Assembly (NCBI GenBank): GCA_038496675.1
Contig: CM076669.1
Span: 15,632,230-15,696,229, forward strand
Reading direction: 5' to 3'
DNA: 64,000 bases
Source of the DNA: Rachycentron canadum
Taxonomy: Eukaryota > Chordata > Actinopteri > Carangiformes > Rachycentridae
The position numbers and the translations under genes are program-made. The notes under the pieces were generated by a model, which saw only the letters and a program-made list of their open reading frames with translations, was not told the origin of the DNA and made no database searches. Below are positions 10,968 through 22,155 of this stretch, in pieces (within the stretch, counting starts at the first letter, position 1; each line of letters starts with the position of its first letter).

Positions 10968-11395
10968 CTGGTTGTTAAAGAAGTCAGATTGTGTTGAAGT
11001 CTATGGGAAAATGTCCCTACTTCTCCCTTGATTTATTAGCTCAGTAAATGTTTTCCTGATGAGTTTATGGTCTCAGTCTCTAGTTTCAAGTCTTCAATAC
11101 AACATGATGTTCATTTTTTTAAATGATGGTCCATTTAGAGGAAAATAGACCAGAAAGCAGGGGATGAATTAGGGGGTGTGGCTTCTGTGTGATTGACACA
11201 CTGGACCACACAATCAGGACAGAGGACAAATCAGGTCAGATCCACCCCTCACTCCTCCTCAGCTCCACCTTCTCCTCCAAACGTGGTTTCTACTGGTTTC
11301 AAAAAACTGAGATGGCTGACAGACAAATTGGAGAAATCAAAACAGCAGCTGACAAACCAGTGGGTGACGTCACGGACGGTTGACACTTGCTTCAT
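10968..11395 (+). repeat. Teleost interspersed repeat, CTATGGG...GGGTGACGTCA type (copy a)
   Basis: Begins near GTCTATGGGAAAATG and ends near CCAGTGGGTGACGTCACGG. A related copy with the same end motifs (CCTATGGGTGACGTGAC) is at about 52690-53035. From memory this layout is a widespread fish repeat, probably a non-autonomous DNA transposon; the class is not proven here. It contains a full palindromic CRE (TGACGTCA, 11365-11372). Confidence 0.6.
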
Positions 11396-11859
11396 AAAAA
11401 TCCATGGAAGTGTGTTAAGCTGGAGGACAACTTGTATTACTGTCTATTATATCATTATTAAAACCGCACAAAAAACGTCATCTTAATTTGCAAACTGGGT
11501 GTGCATGTGTGTGTAGTCCTCAGTCTGTTTGTGGGATTTTAAGTGGGCACGGCAGGAAGACTTTCAACACTTTTTTATTTTTTTTTTCCTCTGTTGTCAG
11601 CAGTTAAAAACGTGAGCTCAGCAAACTTAAACATGTGTTTATGACCCACATGTCCCTCCACCGGAGACTAATTCCAGCATCTTTTTGTTGCACACACAGA
11701 CATTGTAAACATCATCTTCCCTATCAGTAGGAATGTGCAGGTGGTGTGAGCTGCTGAATACATACACACACATCACACAGCTGCTCCTTGTCTGCACACA
11801 CACACACGCACACAGGTGATATGGTGTCTGCCAGTGATAACAGCAGTGAGGCAGCTGAG
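11396..11859. other. Intergenic; nothing recognised
   Basis: Unique sequence with a T-run (about 11570-11587) and a short interrupted CA run near 11796. No gene recognised. Confidence 0.5.
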
Positions 11860-12200
11860 CGGACTCGGCCTCCTCCTCGCTCCCCTCGGGTCACTGATAG
11901 GCTGATGGCGGCGGCGACAGCTGTCTCTCAGCCAATTGCCGACCTCCCTCTGTTTGTGTGAAAAGCTCAGTTCCTCTTTTGCATGAGATAATGCTGTTGT
12001 TACACTGGGATTATCTTTTCCTGTAGGAGCCAAACAGCAGTTAAAAACAATGCAAATGGACCATTTTGCAGGCAAACTGCTCTGGAAAATGGAGAGTAAT
12101 CCAGGATGGGTTTGGCAACTAACAACGCAGCTTTTTTGTTCAATCTTTTTCTTTCGGCAGCTGTAGGTTTCATTTTCCTGCAAATTGCCAGCTGCTGCAA
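11860..12200. promoter_or_regulatory. Candidate non-coding regulatory element
   Basis: This unique segment is more GC-balanced than its flanks. It holds CCAAT (in GCCAATTGCC), E-boxes (CAGCTG), a bicoid/OTX-type GGATTA, and AACAAT overlapping a perfect POU octamer ATGCAAAT (12050-12057). No protein similarity is seen in either strand. The call rests on motif density and sequence texture only. Confidence 0.3.
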
Positions 12201-14088
12201 AGGAAATAAGATTTTTAAAAGCTAGTGTTACTCCCCTGATTTAGTTAAATGTTCACAGTTAAGGGATTTTTCACCTTTTCATTTCTGAGTTTACTCTAAT
12301 TAACATTTTTGAAGACACATAAAATAAGCAGGTTTTCCTTTGGTCAGATGACTCGGGTTCAAAATCTCTGACATCCACAAGTGAATTGACAAATTTCTGA
12401 TTCAGTCGATACAGCAGTCTATCACAAAGAATAAAATAAAATGAAATCTGGAAAAAAATCCCTTCAAATGATCTGAAATGCATTAGAGAGTCTTGCTCTG
12501 GCACACACTGCTGTCATAGTTGTGGATCTGTCACCTCACGGTCTGAAAGGATGCAGCGACTGCTGAGGTGCTGTTCACTTCAGTGTGAACAATTGCCCAG
12601 AGGCAGGAACTATGCATGAGATGTGACGGTTCAGCTGCAGCTGGACTCAGACTTCCTGTCTGTCTGTGTGGCTGCTGCCTTTCACACTGCAGAGTCTGAA
12701 TACGGTCTGAAGGACATCAGTTGTCCAGACACTTCAAACTGACACAAAAGTAATTATCCTGGGTCACATCAGTTTTATTTGTTTGTTTGATAGTGACAAT
12801 ACATGCAAATGAACATCAGTATAAAATATGTTGTATATTTTACACAATAAACATCACTGTCTCTAGCCAGGTAACAAAAAAAATTACAAGGAACAATACA
12901 AATATGAATATAAATCCTCTTAGCATCCATAGTTCAATCTAGTTAATCCGTGATCAATGAGATTCATTTGAAAGTGCACTTGTTTTGCATGGGACTAAAT
13001 CAACACCAAAACTACATCAGTTTTTTTTTGTTTTTGTCCTCACCTTATTTGAAAATAATTAGGAGATACTTTATACAAGAACCATGAAAGCCATCATATT
13101 ACTTCTACATCTTGTCAAAAACTGCTGTGTGAAGTTTCTGGGGAGCTCTGGACTACTTAGAAAACTGTGCTTTAACTCTTTAATGTTACAATAGAAAACT
13201 TGAAATCTGCTAACGAGCTAACGAGCAAACACACTCAGATGAATCATGGATCATGGAGAGAAGTGCTGTGAAAAGCAATGGACTTCTCGTGACGATATTC
13301 ACAACCTGAATTTTATAAGTGTTGATGTGTGGATACTTCATGGATTAAAGGAATATAAATAAAGGCAGGATGGACAGACAATAGGACTTCACATTCTCTT
13401 CCAAGGTAATGAGTCAACAACTTTTTGCCAGTTTTAATTATTTATGGTGGTAGATATTAATTAATAATATAGATATTTAATTTTCTTACTACTCTAACTG
13501 ATCTAATCAGGTGTAGCATGTCAATAATGTCAAACATTTAAGCATTTACACATTCAGAGCACCTTCGTAAAAACTTTGTCAAAAACTTTGTAACTTCATG
13601 ACCTCGTTGCCAGAGACCAAGTAGATTTACAATTTTCAGTATGCAAAGTTAAATGACCACAGATCTGGTTTGACTGAAGCCAATGTTTACGATATGTCTT
13701 GAAGCTATTCCAATATTTACTTCTCTTTACTGACTGTAACAGATTAGCTTGTGTTTGTGATGTGTTGTGTTGTGTTTTTTGAGGTTGTGTTTCTCCTGGG
13801 AGTGCTGTGAGGCTGCCATCACATGATCGTCGTTGCTAGCTTCTGTGGTTTGTGGTTTGTTCATTGTGGTTTTTCTCCATGTCCTGTTCATTGTTTTACA
13901 GTTAGGGGCACTTTTTTTACTCCCTCTTTATATATGACTACAGCCTAAAAAGACAGAATTAGCTTAAATATGTGACATTTTAAGTTGTAGTAACTTTGAA
14001 ATACTGCCATCCAACACTTCCTGATTATAGCAGCTGCAACTGAACTGAAAATGAAATCCTCAGTTAAGTTCAAGTTGGGGCCATTCAT

Positions 14089-14119
<31 letters not shown>

Positions 14120-14962
14120 CCCCTGCAAAAGGCAGCAAAACTAAAACATAAATGAGGGATCCCTCATACGTGTGACTGTTGGTCAGGGCAGCTGACCACG
14201 TGTGTGTGTGTGCGAGACTTTGTGAACTGAATTAATTTGACATATTTCCCATATTCTGGGAAATATACATAATTTAAATGTTTAATAAGCAGGATTACGT
14301 TACTTTACTACTTTTGTCCTAAATTGAGCCTGTAAGGTAACTTCAGTGTTTCCCAGCATGCTGTGCAGCTCTGCTAACAAGCTTCATAAACTTGGTTGAA
14401 GTGGAAAACAGCCTGTGGGCAATTGATCCCTGAGAAGAGGCAAAGCTCTTTGTGTTGGAGCTGGAAGAAGGTTTGTTTGTGAAGTGTGGATCAAACTTAA
14501 GTTTCTGAACTGAATCTGATTTTTATGACAACATTGAGATGGTGAATAAAGAAAATGGAGTTTGACCAGATTTTGTGGAAAAACTGTGTAGATTTAAAGA
14601 AGAGAGAGAAGAGCATGTTGCAATTTTGCAGGAAAAAGGTTGAATTTAAAGTCTTAGGATGTTGTTCTTGGAGGGACAGTGTTTTATGGAGCAGATGGGA
14701 GTTTATGTTGGTTTTGTCTTTTGGTGTCTGAAGAGATGTTTGTAACATCTGCCTGTTTTTTTTTTTTTTTGTTTTTTTTTATAAAAATGAACATTCGAAC
14801 ACTGATTTAATAAATTGTCTGTTTTACAGTGTTGATGTTCTTTATGTAACCAACTGTTTTGTGACACTCTCTTCTTGTAGCTCCATCAGTCTATACTTTA
14901 TAATATACATCAGAAATAATCAGTGTGACAGTTTAGAGGAAATGTGGATGAAGTTATCTAAC
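12201..14962. other. Intergenic; nothing recognised
   Basis: AT-rich sequence with a long T-run at about 14090-14119 and a second at 14757-14780. A POU octamer lies at 12803-12810. No coding exon and no repeat copy matching other parts of the window. Confidence 0.55.
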
Positions 14963-15028
14963 ACTTAGCTAACAGTTAGCTAAGACTTAGCTAACAGTTA
15001 GCTAAGACTTAGCTAACAGTTAGCCTAC
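14963..15028. repeat. 22-bp minisatellite, three units
   Basis: Three tandem copies of a 22-base unit (14963-14984, 14985-15006, 15007-15028). The first two are identical and the third differs only near its end. Each unit contains TTAGCTAAC and its near inverse GTTAGCTAA, so the tract is also a chain of small palindromes. Confidence 0.9.
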
Positions 15029-16789
15029 TCTGGGATTGAGCTAAATGTCCCCAGTAATCAGCTGTTTGTTAACTATCGAACACTGACAATGGACAAAACC
15101 ATTGACCAGAGGCTGAAGATATAAAGAAAATCAACTGAAACCTCAGACATCTGGCCACAGGCGTAGGTGACAGTATGATGCTGCACAAAGAACAACACTT
15201 GCCTTGGAGTTAGAGATGAATAAGTGGCTGAGTGGGTAAGGTGCAGGCAAACAGGTGCGTTTTTGTGGAGAAGTCTATGATCTGGCAGAGGAGGAGGAAA
15301 GGTTTTTGGACTCACTCCCTCTCAGGTTAGTGTTATCAAGACTATTTGCTGTTGGTGAGTTTTTTTTTTTTTTTTTGCAAATTCATGTATCAAACACTTT
15401 TATGCCTCCACAAACAAATCCACTTATAGTGCAGCTGAATAGAAGTACATTAAATGAAACTCTGCTGTTTTTTATACTGGTAACATTTGGCCCCTAAAAA
15501 CATATTTACATGCTAAAAGTTCATGGATGATCATATAAAAAAAAACTACATCAACTTTATATTTAAGTCAGATCAGGCCTGTAAGTTCTAAAGTGTATGA
15601 ACTTAGAGTTGTTGTTGTGCTGCATCAACTCAACAGACATTTATTCATATGGAAATGTGAGTGGTTTGCATGTCATATTTTTTATGAGTGGGTAGATGTG
15701 GAGAACAAAAGGAAATCAGACCTGGGGCCGTTTTCTTTCTTCACATTGTTTAGCCTTGAATCAGACACATGGCAGCGTCATAAGGAGGCGTCTCTCTTTG
15801 AAAACACACAAAACCAAACACACCCATATTACAGTCTATCCCTGTAAGCGATGAAAAGCCACAGCCTTACGACTGATACGACGGCTCAGGTACTGACTCA
15901 CTGTGTCGTGGCTCATTCACATTCCAGGGGAGGCACAATGTGTGTGTCTGTCCTGAGGACACGCAAAAACAGAAAGGAACCTCCTGCTGGGAAAGACTAT
16001 GAAAGATTAGCTGAAACTGGAGACGACAGAGTGGAAAATGTCAGGTCTGTTGTTGCCTTTCAAGGACAAAAGGTTGTGTATGCATACAGATTTTGCAAAT
16101 GTCAGGTCAGCTACTGTTGTCACTGAGCCAGCGTCGCCTGAAGGACACATCGCCACATGATCTCTTCATGTCTGACCTTGTCCTCCCTGACACACATGCA
16201 CACGGTCAGAGTTTAGCTTTGTTTCTTCAGCAGTCACATCAGTGACATCTCAGAGACATCTCAAATTTATCTCAGAGACATCAGTCCAGTCACAGGCAGA
16301 AAGAACGTCAAAAAATAAAGCTAGCTGAACGCACAGCGCTCTGTAACCTCTGAGGCGATGGGCCTCACAATCACAACAGTGACACAAGATGGTGGACCAT
16401 GGGAGTTGTTGTCCTCACCACAAGTTGGGTTAAGCTTCTCCTGTTTTGGATTCCTTCGCTGTCAGTGGTTCAGGAGGTTGTTACCCAGAGAAGCCTTGTT
16501 CAGACCTGGTCCGATCACGAGGGGTCAGCTCTGTGAACATGGACTCACACCTGGTTTTCAGTAGCATCTTCAGTGACCACTTGTGATCAGATCTCATATG
16601 CAAGTAAACGCTATTTAAACCAGATGAAGGGTTTGTTTAGCCGTTAGCTTGCCTGCTAGTTGTGCTTACTGTGATACTCGTGGGCCTTTCAGGAAGACAT
16701 CCTCAGTACACAGGACAGTTTTCTTCATATACAGAACAACTATTAGAAACCAGGCCCTCAGGACAATTTGATTTGATAGCACGGGTTCA
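15029..16789. other. Intergenic; nothing recognised
   Basis: Mixed sequence with a T-run at 15360-15376 and a cluster of CTCAGAGACATC repeats near 16235-16285. No gene recognised. Confidence 0.5.
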
Positions 16790-16875
16790 GGCACATACCA
16801 AGTGGGGGCTAATCTGGTTTGATTCCTTGCCGCCCGGACTCTTTCCTGCATGTCATTCCCCTTTTCTCTATTTTT
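16790..16875 (+). mobile_element. SINE fragment with tRNA-like B box (copy 1)
   Basis: A B-box-like GGTTTGATTCC at 16816-16826 is followed by CTTTCCTGCATGTCATTCCCC. The same block occurs in copies at 31.9, 38.3 and 61.8 kb. The A-box part is lost. Confidence 0.6.
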
Positions 16876-17861
16876 CCCTTTCCTATTTACTGTCGCTCTA
16901 CACTTGTCCATCAAATAACAAAGACATAAAATAGCCAAACCAATCAGAAAATAGAGGCACGCTCTATCATCATGAGACAACTAGACACTGTTATGGGTGA
17001 ACAGTAGCCTCACCTTTACCTCCACACTCCTTACATCCCTTCATCCAAACTTACATATACAATTGTAAAGATAAACTTGAAACTCAGGAGTTAGTGTTTT
17101 ATGGAAAAGTCTCTGCTGCATCAAATTGAAACTAATGTTCAGAGGTGAGCTCCAGCAGGAGTTAGTCACGTCTGATTGGATGATAAATTAAAGTGAGAGC
17201 CATGCTGTTCTCATGTAAAACTGTGCCTAAGGAGTTTTGTTGTAACACTCAGCTCGGGCACCACCTCCTCTCCCCATGTTATCTGATAATTTGGTAACAA
17301 TGACGGTCTTTCAGTAGCAAAGACAAACGGAAGGTCAGGGTAGTTGATTTAGCTCGTTGTTTGACATTATATGCGATATCAAGTGGTGTGATGCTGATAT
17401 CAGTGGTTGTGTTGTTTCAGCCTGGTAGTGTATGCTGTGTAACATTCAAAAGACAGCCGCTTGTTAATGAATAATGCCCCCAAGCTGATTACACCTTTAT
17501 TTTTGATTGGAAAGTTTCTGTTTAATACCCAGAACAGAGAAGTTTGATAGTGTCTCCCTCTTTATATAAATATAATAAGGACGTAAGTATTTGCCTTCTG
17601 CACATGTACACACATACAAAAGGCAGGTATTTGCACATAAGAGGCTTGGACTGTGCTCCCCTCCTGATCACGATGCTACCATTGTTAAAGGGGATTCCAA
17701 CCTTATGCAACACGGGTCAAAAATTCGGCCTCATTTCTTTGAGTGATACTAACCCTGCTTGTCGTGGTCTCACTGATTAAAAATATCTCTAAAAAGACAG
17801 AGCAACGCGGCACATGCAGTCAAACGATCAGAGGAGCAGGTGAACAGTAAAACTGTGACTG
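16876..17861. other. Intergenic; nothing recognised
   Basis: Unique AT-rich sequence. Short frames only. Confidence 0.5.
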
Positions 17862-18241
17862 TTCACTCTGATGCTTCTCCACTCACCACTATTCTACTAA
17901 GAGTGGTTATGTGAGTGACCATAGCCTTTCTGTCAGATCCAACCAGTCCATTCTCCTTTGACCTTTGACCTCTCTCATTAACAAGGTGTTTCCTCCACAG
18001 AGCTGCTGCTCACTGGGTGTTTTTGTTGTTGGCTCCATTCAAAGTGAAAACTCTTTAGACTGTGTGAGGTGCAGTTTCAGTCCATCTGTGACACCAACAA
18101 TCACGTCATGGTCAAAGTCAGTGACGTCGTATCTTCTCATTCTGATGTTGGATGTAAACATGGACCGAAGCTCCATGTCTCTATCTGATGGTTGGTTAAA
18201 TGCATGAATTATCAGGTTCCTAATGAAGTGAGTGCTGAGTG
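17862..18241 (-). pseudogene. Tc1/mariner transposase relic, internally deleted
   Basis: Read on the minus strand, a decayed Tc1-type N-terminus is visible: RMRRYDVTDFDHDVIVGV, equivalent to the start of the family's DNA-binding region. Further on is a remnant around LVRSDRKAMVTHITT. The right edge (18214-18241) resembles a Tc1-like terminal repeat (GGTTCCTAATGAAGTGAGTG). Most of the catalytic region is deleted, and stops and shifts interrupt the rest. A sister relic with different retained parts lies at 22885-23415. It cannot encode active transposase. Confidence 0.7.
17959..17971 (-). promoter_or_regulatory. Perfect DR1 nuclear-receptor motif inside Tc1 relic
   Basis: TGACCTTTGACCT is the exact reverse complement of the DR1 consensus AGGTCAAAGGTCA, bound by HNF4, COUP-TF and PPAR/RXR. 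It arose within decayed transposon sequence. Occupancy is unknown. Confidence 0.45.
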
Positions 18242-18519
18242 GTGTTGTTCTGTTTGTGGCTACGAAATAATGAAACATGATTTTCCTCCATCATGATGAA
18301 GATAAATTAGTCGGAGAATAAAATGGTCATGCCACACACAAGTGGTAATGTAAAAATTTTTTTGTGGAAAAGATGAAGGTTGAGGAGATTTTATCATCCT
18401 GCTCTGACTTACAATAAATCAATAAAATATAGGCTCAAACATGTGTAAGCACCAGTGACATTATCTCCAGGAATCAGAATGAATACAACATTCTGTCTAT
18501 TGGCATCATGACGTATTGT
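18242..18519. other. Intergenic; nothing recognised
   Basis: Short AT-rich spacer between the Tc1 relic and the pyrimidine tract. Confidence 0.5.
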
Positions 18520-19310
18520 GTTGACACTATTTTATCTTCTATTGTTTTCCCTTTGTTCACTCTCTCTCCTATTTAAATTTAATCCTGTTTTTTCTTTCTT
18601 TGTCTACTTTTCTTCGATTTCATTTCGTTTTCTGTTCTGCTTTTATCATCTTCACCTTTATTTTCCTCATTTTTACATCTGCTTCTTCCTTCCTTCCTTC
18701 CTTCCTTCCTTCCTTCCTTCCTTCCTTCCTTTCTTTGTGTCCACATTTCCTTTTTGTTCCCTTTAACCTAACTCCTACCTCTGCTTCCTACCCCCCCATA
18801 TCCTCTCCCCCTCAGAATAAACTTTTCATTTTTCATTCTTCCCTCTCCATTGACTCTTTTCTCTTTACCTTTGCTCGTACCCTCATCTCACCTATAATTT
18901 TCCTTTATTTTCTCCCACTCATTACTTAATGTTTCCTTTCTTTCCCATTCACATCTTCTTTTTTTAAAATGATTTTCTCTCCTCCTTTTATCTGTTTTCT
19001 CCTGTTTCTTCCTGTTTCATTTCCTCAGCCTCTTTTCCCACCCTTCATTTTCCTCTCTATGCTATCTCTCCTTACTTTCCTCCTTATTCCTCTCTTTATC
19101 TCCTTCCGTGCCCTCTTATCCTTTGCGTCAACCGTGTCATTTTTATCCTCTTACCCTCTGTTTTCCCCTATTCTCATTTCCTCCTCTCTTCTCTCCTTTC
19201 ATTTCCTCTCTGTCTTCTCCTTGCCTCCACTCTCCTCGTCTCCTGTCAAATCTCCTCATTTTCATTTCACCTTCTTTTTCCCCCTCCCCCTCCCCCTCCC
19301 ATGCTTCCCC
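18520..19310. repeat. About 800-bp polypyrimidine tract with a (TTCC)n core
   Basis: The + strand is overwhelmingly C and T across almost 800 bp. It includes a (TTCC)n array at about 18685-18731 and CCCCCTCCC runs at 19277-19300. Apparent open frames rich in Phe, Ser, Leu and Pro are by-products of this composition. Long homopyrimidine/homopurine DNA can form triplex structures. Confidence 0.9.
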
Positions 19311-19500
19311 CCGCTTGCATTGTGCCGCGCAGCGTTGCGGTGAAGGACAATGATCTCATTCATGCCCGCCTTGGGAAAATGTTTGTGACACTCCAGAGTG
19401 CTGATGGGCAGTCGTGCGATGCCACCAGGCGGCTGGGGGGGGGGCACTCTCAGGGATGGGTGGGTGTTGGGGTGGGTGTGAAAGTTGGTGGATGATGTGT
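19311..19500. promoter_or_regulatory. GC-rich segment with CTCF-like site
   Basis: Directly after the pyrimidine tract the sequence becomes GC-balanced and non-repetitive. It carries TGCCACCAGGCGGCTGG at 19420-19436, a close match to the CTCF core (CCACNAGGNGGC), followed by a G-rich run. Both strands are open here, but I recognise no protein. A conserved insulator-type element is my preferred reading. Confidence 0.4.
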
Positions 19501-20189
19501 GGGAAGTGAAGAGCGCGGTGTGGGTGAATATTGGAAGAGAGGAATGGCGTAAAAAGGGACAGAGAGGCTTCCTTTCAATGTCACCCTGTAATCCAACCCA
19601 CTTCATCACTTCCTCTCCCTGTCATCCTGTCCCTCCTCCCCTCTGGTATTTCCTTTCCTCTCTTCATCTCTCCCTTTCACTCTTTTACCCCCTACCGCTT
19701 AATATTCTGTCTCACAGGCAGGTACATGCATTTTTCTCCCAGGAATGATACTGTCACATTTCTAAACGTTCCAGCGGCTGCAGAGGGGGTATGAGACTGA
19801 AAGAGAGACCGTGTGAATTTAAATGTTAGCTGTTGTCACCGTGAGGGCTGCTGCCACTGTAGATTGAGTCGTCGCTCGAGAGGAGTCAGCTCTGAATACT
19901 CCTTCCTTTGCCTGTTTTCCTTGTAACTCTCCACCGAGCTAATTGGTTAGTTATAGCAATAAATTGTGCAGGAGGCACAGACAGGCTGAACTGGAGTGTG
20001 TCATTAAGTTTTTAATTGCGCTGAACAGTTGGCGAGCTGAAGCTGTCTGTCCAGTGTGACGAAGAGGAGGGATGACAGGACAAATTAAAGCCACCTGTGC
20101 AGAGCAATCGAAATGAATTTGAAATAGGGAAACGTACCATGAGCAAGTGAGTGTGAAATAATGTAAAGCTGCACTGATTAATATCCTTA
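19501..20189. other. Intergenic; second smaller pyrimidine-rich patch
   Basis: Includes a further C/T-rich stretch (about 19600-19690), then ordinary AT-rich sequence. No gene recognised. Confidence 0.5.
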
Positions 20190-20193
20190 TTAA

Positions 20194-20487
20194 ATGTCCC
20201 ATATCATCTAAAGGTAGACCTCCATCTCTTCTTTGTTTGTAAATCAGCTCCAGGTTCTATATTAATACAGTGAATATCAAAGTATCAAAGGTCTCAGTCA
20301 CAGAGAAATGCTCACAGCCTGTATTCAGAAACTGAGCCTTAAAACCAGCTGTCAGGACTTCTGGGACTTTGTGATGTCACAACAAAGCAGTCACCACCCT
20401 CAGTCATGCTCCAAATACCAGTCCAATCAGACACATTGTCCAGTTCTCTGAAATCTGCTATACTTCTATTGGATCACTCAGAAAAGC
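20194..20487 (+). mobile_element. TTAA-MITE, right end lost (copy 3)
   Basis: TTAA at 20190-20193, then ATGTCCCATATC and the family body (TATTAATACAGTGAA, CACAGAGAAATGCTCACAGC, GACTTTGTGATGTCACAAC), ending near TTGGATCACTCAGAAAA. The right terminus is missing. Confidence 0.75.
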
Positions 20488-21637
20488 CTTGAGTTAAAAT
20501 TATTTTGTCGAGCTCACCGGCAGGATCAGACCACACATGTCTGTTAAAACAGTCACTGTGTCAATAGGTGGTCAAGGAGTTGGAAATAGTTGTTGACTAA
20601 ATGTTGGACCACAATCAAGGGGACGGAAACAAAATGAATGTGTGGTATTTTGCAACATGAGTGTAGCAGTCACATGGTTACTGGTTAACTGAAATGAAAT
20701 GAAACACCATCCCTCAGCATGTTTCCAGTTGTGCATGGACCAGCACTCTTTGCTTCGCACTGTCAACCATGAACAGAAGGTGTTGTAGGCGTTGTCAAAC
20801 TATGCCTGGGAAAATTGTGTTTCATTAGTCTTGTTGCACAAGCATATAAATTAGTCTGATCCCACCATTTGATTGAATTTTGCAACACTGCAAGTTTATT
20901 TTCTTGAGTCATTGATGCATTGAGGTCACTATTTAGACTTGTTTAGGCTTGTATTTTGCTCTTTTCAAAAATATGACATGGTCAGTGTAATGAAGATATT
21001 TTCCTCATTTGTTTTTGTTTTGTAGATTTACGCCTATTGTCCTGGGCTGTAGTGAGATGATTGAGAGAGACTATTGACTGATTTACAATTACTCTTAATA
21101 GTTTTTGATGGTAAAACTACATGCAACATATACAAAGGGTGAGGTACAACTGACCTTAAGTGGACAGTTGGACATGATGATTAGATGTTTCTTGGATACA
21201 TCGTGTGGATACAGTGGCAGGTAATTACAGAAAAACATTGATGAAACCTCCAGTCAGCTTCTCAGAATCTAGGATGAAACAGCTTCTTTTCTGAGGTACC
21301 AGTCATAGTTGAGCTAAAACTATGAATAGTTGAAAAGATTATGCCCTTATCTGTGATCTTTAAAGGAAAATATCATGCAATCAATGAAAAATGTGAAGGA
21401 GAAATCAGAGTTAAGAAACTGAGCCAAAACCAGTCTGAGATGCTGGGTTTGTGCGTCATCAATGGAACATCGAGACACTGGGGACGGTCCCAATACTTTT
21501 TTTTTTCTCTCTGTTACTCAGACTGTTTGCACAAGACCAAACAAACTTTTATATGTTAAATTTACATCTGTCAGCTAATTACCCATAGTATTTAAAGAAC
21601 ATCATTCACAATATTTATTTTGAATGATGTTGGATCA
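20488..21637. other. Intergenic; nothing recognised
   Basis: AT-rich sequence with no coding signal. A small inverted repeat (AACATCATTCA / TGAATGATGTT) lies near 21600-21634. Confidence 0.5.
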
Positions 21638-22155
21638 GGGGCGGTTGCAACAACACAAAAAATTTCACAAATTAACTTTAATAAATTTGAGTTTTTTGTC
21701 CGAATAAATATAGCATAGTTTTACAATCATACTGGTATTATACGTATTGTTTGAGTTTTGTTTCACATACATACATTTAGTCAAAATAGGCACAATTTAT
21801 AATAAACAGAATAGGCAAATGCATCACAAAACCAGAAGAGGCAAACAGAATAATTCCTAAAATATCTTGTTTGTGTTTTGTTATAGATTAAAATGAGCAA
21901 TTAGATGTTAGATGTGTTCTGCTGTGTGTGTTCTGCATATGTTGCCTATTTTCAACCAAAAATACTGTTGTGTGGTCTGTTTTGATACGGCCGCTTAGCT
22001 TGGGAACAGTTACAACAACTCGATGTAACCGTGCCCACTCTATTCGCCTTGACACAACATCATCTGCAGAATGAGTGTCATCACTCCAGCATGTTCCTGA
22101 TTGGAGGAACATGCTGGAGTTGTTGCAACCATTGCCTGTTGCAACCGTCCATTTG
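21638..22155. mobile_element. Candidate non-autonomous DNA transposon with GTTGCAAC ends
   Basis: The left edge GGGGCGGTTGCAACAAC (from about 21638) and the right edge TGTTGCAACCGTCC (to about 22152) are near-perfect inverted repeats about 0.5 kb apart. A perfect 16-bp hairpin lies near the right end. No clear target-site duplication is visible, and the superfamily is unknown. Confidence 0.45.
22083..22120. repeat. Perfect 16-bp inverted repeat (hairpin)
   Basis: ACTCCAGCATGTTCCT (22083-22098) is exactly complementary to 22105-22120 around the 6-base loop GATTGG. It sits near the right edge of the candidate transposon at 21638-22155. Confidence 0.85.

Noticed and set aside
12050..12057. POU octamers at 3992, 12050 and 12803 as a regulatory cluster
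   Set aside because: An 8-mer is expected about twice in 64 kb by chance on both strands; only the 12050 site has other motifs around it.
14963..15028. CRISPR-like array
   Set aside because: Head-to-tail units without spacers in a vertebrate genome; a minisatellite.
18518..19353. Overlapping frames of 82-124 codons rich in Phe, Ser, Leu and Pro
   Set aside because: Produced by the polypyrimidine tract, which lacks purine-starting stop codons on the + strand.
19262..19609. 115-codon minus-strand frame over the GC-rich segment
   Set aside because: No known domain; runs into the purine-rich complement of the tract (Gly/Arg/Lys tail). Kept only as a non-coding candidate.
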